Shown: positions 57,156-64,000 of the stretch, in pieces | How the letters are laid out: each line of letters begins with the position of its first letter | Numbering within the stretch: position 1 is the first letter of the stretch | NCBI GenBank assembly: GCA_030734395.1 | Contig: JAUZTG010000016.1 | Span: 1,178,001 to 1,242,000 of the forward strand | DNA: 64,000 nucleotides | Source: Sarocladium kiliense | Taxonomy: Eukaryota > Ascomycota > Sordariomycetes > Hypocreales > Sarocladiaceae | Direction: 5' to 3' | Notes under the pieces: model-generated | What the model was told of the DNA's origin: nothing | Database searches by the model: none | What the model saw: only the letters and a program-made list of their open reading frames with translations | Program-made: the position numbers and the translations under genes

Positions 57156-60100
57156 ATGGAAGCCCATCATTTCGACGACTACTCTTCCTTTCCGTTCGAC
57201 GGTCTACCTGAGGATGATCCCCTCCTCGCCCTCTCCGACCAGCACAACCTTCGTCTCGATCCCTCAGCGACCCATGCCTTCGGCCAGACGACTACCATGG
57301 GCTCGGTCCACACTCCTTCCTTCCCCAAGGGTCCTGCTTCCGTATCCAGTGCCAATATCGCATTCGATGTTGCAGGTTCTCACCGCACGTCCAGCGTTGA
57401 TCGACAGGATGACGATGGCGTAACAATCATCACCAACGAGAAACAGACTCCAGCTTCTGGAACGGCCGACGACGCTGGTGACGACATGAGCATGTCGCAT
57501 CGAGGACGTGCTGATGGCACTGATCTAGGCGGCAAGCCTAAGGACGACAAGTCAGAGAACACGCCCTCCTGGAGTGACCTCAAGACAAAGGCCGGCAAAG
57601 AACGCAAGAGGCTCCCCTTGGCTTGCATTGCTTGCCGCCGCAAAAAGATTCGCTGTTCGGGCGAGAAGCCGGCATGCAAACACTGTCTGCGCTCCCGTGT
57701 GCCTTGCGTATACAAAGTCACAGCTCGGAAGGCTGCGCCACGGACAGATTACATGGCAATGCTCGACAAACGCCTCAAACGGATGGAGGAGCGCATTATC
57801 AAGGTCATCCCCAAAGCCGAGCAGGGCACAACTGCCAATGTCCCGCGAGCTGTTCTCAAACCCTCAATGCCTGGTTCAAATCCGACATCGAAACCATCAA
57901 ACCGCAAGCGCAATGCCGGAGAAGCCTTTGGTGGCCTAGAGGCATTTCTGAAGTCATCCTCCAACAACGAGCAAGTTGAAACGGAAAAGGCCAATGCACA
58001 GAGAGTTAAGGAAGCGGAGGAGACTCATCTCTTCCAAGAAGGGGCTGACGCTCTGCCGTCGAAGGAGGTTCAGGAGCACCTCGCTGAGGTCTTCTTTGAT
58101 AATGTCTACGGGCAAGCCTACAATCTTCTACACAAGCCCAGCTACATGCGCAAGCTGAAGTAAGTGTAGTTTCTTATGTACGTAGACACGATAGGCTAAT
58201 TCGTTTTCAGAAATAATCAATTGCCTCCTGTGCTTGTTCTCTCGGTGTGCGCAATCGCAGCTCGCTTCGCAGGTAACCCCAAGTTCCATCCCGAGGACCG
58301 TAAGTTTTTGGAAGGTGAAGAATGGGCATCTCACGCTCGAGCTATCTGTGTGAGGCGATATGAGTGGCCGAACATTACCATTTTGACATGCCTACTCATT
58401 TTGGGCTTACACGAATTTGGTACATGTCATGGAGGTCGCAGCTGGGCACTTGGAGGGCAAGCTATTAGGATGGCCTTTGCTCTTCAGTTGCATAAGGAAC
58501 TTGACCACGACCCATCTATGCCAGGCAGCAAGACGTCTCTCAGTTTCATCGACCGTGAGATCCGGCGAAGGATCATGTGGGCCTGCTTTCTCATGGATCG
58601 CTTCAACTCTTCCGGAACTGACCGCCCTATGTTCATCAGGGAGGAGACTATCCAAATCTGCCTTCCAGTTAGCGAGCGGTGCTTTCAGTTGGATATGCCA
58701 GTGCCAACCGAAACCCTTGACGGGAAAGTCCATCCATTGAACGTCGTCAAAGACGGCCAACAACCAGACCTGCGCAACAACATGGGCGTCGCTGCCTACC
58801 TGATCCGCTCCGTTGCGCTGTGGGCACGAATTATCACGTACCTCAACCAAGGCGGTCGGGACGCGGACCCGTTCCCTCTTTGGGATGAGAAGTCAGGATA
58901 CGCAGCGCTCTGTAAAGATGCTGAGGGCTTCCAAGGGAGGATGCCCGAAATCCTACGATTTACTACTGAGAACCTCTCTTTACACGACACGGAGAACACT
59001 GCGAAACAGTACCTACTCATGCACATTACGATCCAGCAAAACATCCTATTTTTGAACCGCGCTGCGTCGATGTCACAGGGCCAGGATGGTAAAACTCCTC
59101 CTGAGTCGTTCATCTCCGAAACAGTCGCCAAAACTTTTGATGCCGCTCGACGGATATCTTTCTTGCTCGAGGAGGCTGAGAAGACATCGCAGTTTGTCTC
59201 GGCTCCATTTGCAGGGTACTGTGCTTTTACAGCAACTATTGTGCACGTGATGGGTATCCGTCTTGGAAATCCTTTGGCGACGACGAACACGAATCCCAAC
59301 GTTGAAGTCAACATCCGCTATCTGAATAAGATGGTCAAGCATTGGGGTATGTTTTACTGGATGGTTGAGCATGTTCGCAAGGAGTATCGTGCTGCTCTGG
59401 ATGCAGCGAGGGCGGGTAAGACGGGCAAGGATAAAGGGGTCTCTCTATTACAATACGGAGATTGGTTCAACGAATATCCCCATGGCCTTGCGGATTCAGA
59501 CATCATGGATCCTGCCAACAGTAAGAAGAAGGAGAAGGGGGCAGACGGGGTCATGGAACCGAAGTCGGAGCTGCAGTCTGTTGAGGAATTCTTCACAACT
59601 TTGTCACCCCAAAATCACGGGAAGGGTGATGGCCAAAAGGGGCAAGGTCCTGCCAAACGCAAGCAAGCCGGTCGCAAGCAAAGCACTGCAACGATACGAA
59701 CTAGTCATGGCAAAAGCTCTCTCTCGACTTCCGAAACCAGCCAACAGGTGGCGAGCCAGATCAGTGCCCAACTTCAGCAGCAGCAGCAGCAACAACAACA
59801 ACAGCATCAGTTACAGCAGCAGCAGCAAAAGCAGCATCAACAGCAACGCAGATATTCTGAGCAGCACCAGGGCCAAGCAAATGGGCCCGCTGGGTATAAC
59901 GGTATCTCTCCTGCAGCGGCTCAGTCTGGAGCGTTCACTGTCTCGCCAATCAGTCCAGTAGCAATGCAAACGCAGTTCGCTCAACAACCAGGGCACGGAC
60001 CTGGACCCGGTAGGACGGGATTTTTCACTTCGGAGATGATGGTGCCCCAACAGCCAAATCCTCTCCTTCAGAGCATGGAGCCGCAGATGATGCTGGATGG

Positions 60101-60446
60101 TTTCACACTCGAGACAAACGGGGTGATGGGCGCACAGGGTATGATGGAAGGGAATACCGACTGGAACGCGATGCAAATGGCTGCGATGCATCATCATCGA
60201 AACATGAAGCGAGATCAGAATTCTGCCATGGGCCAAGGTCAGAATGGTACCGCACGCGACATGATGAGTGGCTTCAACCCTCAAGACACTTCATGGTTTA
60301 TGCCTTTCAACATGGAGCCGCCAGGCCCTAGTACCGATGTTAATATGGACGCGAGTAATCTGGACGCCTTCAACGGCTTGTTCAATGGGAACGGAAACGG
60401 GATGAATACACCAAACCCTCTGGGTGGCCTTCAGCAGGGACAGTAG
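57156..60446 (+). CDS. Zn(II)2Cys6 transcription factor with fungal-specific domain
   Basis: Model: join(57156..58159, 58211..60446), giving 1079 aa from the first ATG of the frame. The binuclear zinc cluster at 157-184 (CIACRRKKIRC, then CKHCLRSRVPC) has spacing CX2CX6CX6CX2CX6C. A short coiled segment follows (LDKRLKRMEERIIK). The fungal-specific transcription factor domain starts at about 315 with YGQAYNLLHKPSYMRKL and contains WPNITILTCLLILGLHE, GGRSWALGGQAIRMAFALQLH and RRIMWACFLMDRF. The C-terminal third is Gln-rich, with a polyglutamine run at about 59776-59850, then Met/Asn-rich, as in activation regions. The specific regulon is not identifiable; Mut3-like annotation is common for this type. 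The unusually long upstream region suggests complex control. Confidence 0.9.
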
Positions 60447-60945
60447 TACGACTTCGGCTTTGGACACCAGGAGATTAACCCGGGGTATGATGACCTGCTC
60501 TGCATGGATTGGATGGGCAATATTGGCGTATTGAGGTGATGGACTGACATGGGAAATTTTTAATCGGTGGAAACTTGGGTTCAGATGTCGCGGACATGGA
60601 AGGGCGATGCCATGGTCAAAGTGAACGGTGCATTGGCACTCACTACAACCATGAACAAATGGCCAAGGGAAATTGAACGAATCTGCGAGGTTGGAAACAA
60701 ATCGGCAACGATACTTCTTTGCTATATTATACCCATGTACAAGAAGAGAAGCGCGTCAGCTGGCGAATGAGATATCCTACGATAATTGAAAGAAGCGTTC
60801 CTTGACTTCGATTTTCTCCTACACCCACTGTGCAACTTGTTCACGTACCATTATCGACAACACCCAGGTTCAACAGCGATGAGAATAGCAAGACGAATGG
60901 TTTAGCCTGTTGTTTGCATGGTATCTTGATCAGGAAAGTACACGT
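60447..60945. other. Convergent 3' region, TF gene and KRI1
   Basis: The gap between convergent stop codons holds no recognised gene. Confidence 0.5.
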
Positions 60946-62996
60946 CTAATCATCCCCTGCCTCCGCATCCATATCTACATCCCCCTCAGCATCAGCCTTC
61001 TTCTTGCCCTTCGACCTCTTTCGCTTCTTCTTCTTCTTCTCTTGGTCGCCATCCCCACCATCATCGCCCTTCACTTCCTCCTCACCCGCAAACTTCTCGA
61101 AACCATACGTTGGTCCCTCCCTCTCAAACTCCCTTCCAAAGACATCTCTCCTCCACTGTCTTAACCTCGCCTTCTTCCCCAACCTCTTCTTATCCTTTCG
61201 CTTCTTCTCCTCATCCCTGAACGTAGCTAGTTTCTTGAGACCAGCATATTCGTTCAGGTGCTTGTCTGAGGGGGCGAGAAGGATGTCTCGGGCGGTCATA
61301 CCGAAGGATTCAGGGGAGGTTTCACGGTAGCGGAAGGCGGGGAGGGCAGAGGAGGAGGAAGGTTGGGAAGACAGGAGGGGATGGTTCGTTTGTTCGAGCT
61401 TAGACTCAACGAGGGCTTCGAGTTTGGAGCGCTCTTGACGGGATTTGCGCTGGGCTTCAAGGCGGGCTTTCTTGTGGTCGGTCGACGTCTTGCGTTTCTT
61501 CGAAGAAGGTGCGCCGTCTTCGTCGTCGGTATCTTCTTGTGCTTCTTCCTCTGCGTCGCTCAGGGTCACGGCTGGGGTTTTGGTATCGTCTTCGAAGTCG
61601 GGGATGATGTCCTTGATGTCGATATCGTCGTCCCATGTCGGCTTCTTCGGAGCCTTGCGCTTTTTCTTTCTGGCGCCATCTTCTTCGTCTTCTGAATCCT
61701 CTTCCTCCTCTATTTCTTCCTGGGCATAGTAGTCGTCTCCGAAGCGCTTGTTCATCGCCTCTTCCCATTTGTCATCGTCCCATGCATCGTCAAGAAACTT
61801 CATCCAGTCTTCGTCCGACAGCTCGACACCGCTCTTGCCTGCTGCACGCTTCACCTTCTTGAGCTTCTCTGCTGTCTCTTCCAGCTTCAACTTCTTCAGC
61901 CTGGCCTTCTCCTCCTGCCTCACTCTCTTCTCGGCCTCTTTCTTTTCTCTCTCCAACTCTCTCTGCTTCGCCCTGCCTGTTTTTTCTTCGCGACGCACTG
62001 ACCGTGCGTTTGTGATGTCACGAGAGTATGACTTGAGAACTTCATTGCTCTTGGCCGGGTCCTCAAAGCGCAAATTGTACGCTTGCTCAAACTCCTCCGC
62101 TTGGTCGTTGTCAGAGCCTGACCCGTCATCAGACTCGAAGGCTTTCCACTTGCCACCTTCTTCGGGAACCCAAGCCCTTGCAGCCAAGAAGTTGGACAGG
62201 AAGTTCTCAGGGTCCTTGTCCGCGTTCTCAACGTCAATGTTGACAACCTTGGCAACCTTGATCTTGGCTGACCGAGAGGCATGAACTCCCTCTACTTGAG
62301 GTGCAGGTGCAGCTGACTCTTTGCGCTTCATGAAACCATCATCACTCTCGGAGTCGGAGTCGCCAGCGTCGCCAGCGGCATGGATCTCTGAGACAATGGA
62401 CTTCTTGAGCGCGGCTTGCTCTTCTGCGTAGGTTTGTGGTGGTGCCTCGTCAGCCTCATCATCTGAAGCCCCTATATCTCCGCGCAAAAGCTTTTCTCTT
62501 TGGTAGTCCCGCAGTGTGACTGGTTTTGCGACCTTCTCCTTGGGCTTCCCAGTTCCCTCTCCATCCTTCTCGCCTTGAAAGAACGTCACATCCTTGTCGT
62601 AGACACGAGGATCTTTGCTTCGGATTGCATTGAGAGTCGCTGAAATCTGGGCATCGAGGTCTTCGGTGGCGAGGAAGCCATCCTCATCTTCGGTTTCGTC
62701 GGTTGAGGAAGATTCATCATCGTCGTCTGGTTGGTTCTTGTACTTCTCCTCCACTGTGTATCAAATTTTAGTCGAAGGGCCAATGGTGTAGTCTGGAGCC
62801 AACCGGATGTTTTAAATTCTTACTTACGTCTTTGTCTCTCCTCACGCTTCTTGTTGTGCTCCAGACGGCGGGCAAATTCCTCGTCGACCTTGAATCCGTT
62901 GTTGAGGGCTGCCCCTCCATCATCGGAATCGGAGTCGCTGTCGTCGAGGAGCTTCCTCTTGCCGTTAAGCTTGGAAGACGTGGGAACTGTCGCCAT
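60946..62996 (-). CDS. KRI1: Ribosome biogenesis protein Kri1
   Basis: Model: complement(join(60946..62753, 62828..62996)), giving 658 aa. Kri1 features in order: an acidic N-terminus (LLDDSDSDSDDGG), NNGFKVDEEFARRLEHNKKREE, KDPRVYDKDVTFF, VTLRDYQREKLLRGD and EEFEQAYNLRFEDP. A long Lys/Glu/Arg coiled stretch is followed by WDDDKWEEAMNKRFGDDYY. The C-terminal domain has FRYRETSPESFGMTARDILLA, LRQWRRDVFGREFEREGP and a lysine-rich tail. Kri1 acts in the nucleolus with Krr1 in 40S subunit maturation. Alternating acidic and basic blocks explain the biased base composition. Divergent from the Rab5 gene, with 571 bp between the ATGs. Confidence 0.94.
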
Positions 62997-63567
62997 GGCT
63001 GGTATTCAGTGCGAGTCAGCCAGGTACTGCTGCTGTTTGGTGGCTGCAATCCTGTCCTTGATCAAGAAAGCCTCGTCGGTTTCGCTCCTAAGTGAAGGCG
63101 TCCCTAAGTGCCGCCGTAGGCCGCTGAAACTTTTCTGCTGTCTGGAAATTTTAATGGAGCCACCCCACTAGAGATGCCAGGGACGCCGCCGAAGGAGAGC
63201 TAGAAGGCGGAGCTACGGCGCAACGATTCTCCGGTGTTAGAATCACTGTGGCACATAGTGGGCGACAGTGTGAGTGCCCCACCACAACAGCTTAGCCACG
63301 TCTGGTGCCGCCGCCGGTCTGGTGTGGCTGGGCCTGTGTGAGAGGCGCGGAGGGTTCGTCATCGTACCTTGAGGCGCCACTCGCAGTTGCTGCGTCCGTC
63401 TTCAGTGGATTCGCCTACAGGCTTCCTCTGCGACAACCGGTGGACAACGTATACCCTCATTCCGCAGCCCACGACTACGAGCCCATCGCATCGCTTCCCT
63501 CACCGACAACCCCTTAGCTGACACACCGAACCCCATCGAGGTCTTCCTCTACATATAATTTTCCGCT
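62997..63567. promoter_or_regulatory. Divergent promoter KRI1 / Rab5 gene
   Basis: 571 bp separate the ATGs. A short ATATAA lies about 14 bp upstream of the Rab5 ATG, too close to act as a TATA box. No gene was seen. Confidence 0.45.
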
Positions 63568-64000
63568 ATGGCCGACTCAGGCAACACCCCCAAGCCGAGC
63601 AGCAGCGTCAAGCTGGTCCTGCTTGGTGAGGCAGCCGTTGGAAAGGTATACATCTTCGAGGGCCACCTTCGAAGGTAGGACGTAGCTGACCATTCTACAG
63701 TCTTCTCTCGTCCTGCGCTTCGTCAACAACGATTTCCAGGAGAACAAGGAGCCTACTATTGGTGGTATGTTCCCAAACCCGATGATCCCGATGCCCTTGA
63801 CCCGTGGACTAAGATTGCTGGCACAGCGGCCTTCCTCACACAGAAATGCAACTTGCCCAGTCGGACGATCAAATTTGAGATTTGGGATACTGCCGGACAA
63901 GAGCGATTTGCCTCCCTGGCGCCTATGTACTACCGTAATGCCCAGGCCGCCCTTGTCGTCTACGACCTCACCAAGCCCACTTCTCTTATCAAGGCGAAGC
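63568..64000 (+). CDS. VPS21: Rab5-family GTPase (Vps21/Ypt51), partial at right edge
   Basis: Model: join(63568..63645, 63701..63764, 63827..64000), continuing past the window. SVKLVLLGEAAVGKSSLVLRF contains the P-loop. ENKEPTIGAAFLTQ is the Rab5-specific switch I effector sequence; exons 2 and 3 meet inside it. KFEIWDTAGQERFASLAPMYYRNA is switch II with the catalytic Gln. AALVVYDLT follows before the window ends. Rab5 proteins direct early endosome fusion and endocytic transport with the CORVET tether and PI3-kinase. The guanine-specificity motif NKxD and the prenylated C-terminus lie outside the window. Confidence 0.93.

Overview
The window is a stretch of nuclear genome from a filamentous ascomycete (Pezizomycotina). 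The evidence is short spliceosomal introns of about 46-77 nt with GT..AG ends and CTAAC/CTGAC-like branch points, about 52% GC, compact alternating-strand genes with no operons, and conserved fungal housekeeping genes (NuA4 scaffold Eaf1, separase, Kri1, Cwc15, Spp2, Rrp45, Nhx1, Rab5). The class cannot be fixed from sequence alone; a dothideomycete would fit. Exon-intron models were built by hand from splice sites, and almost all closed in frame.

Layout. 1-11.5 kb is an accessory, carbohydrate-oriented block: a truncated (window edge) UDP-glycosyltransferase of sterol-glucosyltransferase type, a GH78 alpha-L-rhamnosidase without a signal peptide, a secreted GH79 glucuronidase-type hydrolase, and a divergently transcribed MFS sugar transporter. 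11.7-22 kb is housekeeping: Spp2 (spliceosome), Eaf1 (NuA4) and the endosomal Na+/H+ exchanger Nhx1. 22.5-36 kb is a second accessory block: an argininosuccinate lyase remnant, a 19-exon gene for a secreted SGNH-hydrolase/FG-GAP protein with an unrecognised C-terminal module and two GC-AG introns, a possible hAT transposon end, an Efm7-type methyltransferase, a J-domain-like gene that has lost HPD, and two divergent NAD(P)-binding oxidoreductases (extended SDR and NmrA-like).

36-64 kb is mostly conserved: an Arl3/ARFRP1 GTPase, the exosome subunit Rrp45 divergent from the splicing factor Cwc15, D-xylulokinase, a CDF metal transporter with a long basic leader, a class II-like sirtuin, a DUF5321 mitochondrial-type membrane protein divergent from separase, a large Zn2Cys6 transcription factor behind a 3.4-kb gene-free region, Kri1, and a Rab5 GTPase cut by the right edge.

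The most coherent candidate system is the GH78-GH79-MFS set. It reads as extracellular removal of a glucuronyl unit, import, then intracellular de-rhamnosylation of plant glycosides. The most unusual single protein is the SGNH/FG-GAP/unknown fusion at 24.2-29.5 kb. No tRNA, rRNA, CRISPR array or complete transposon was seen.
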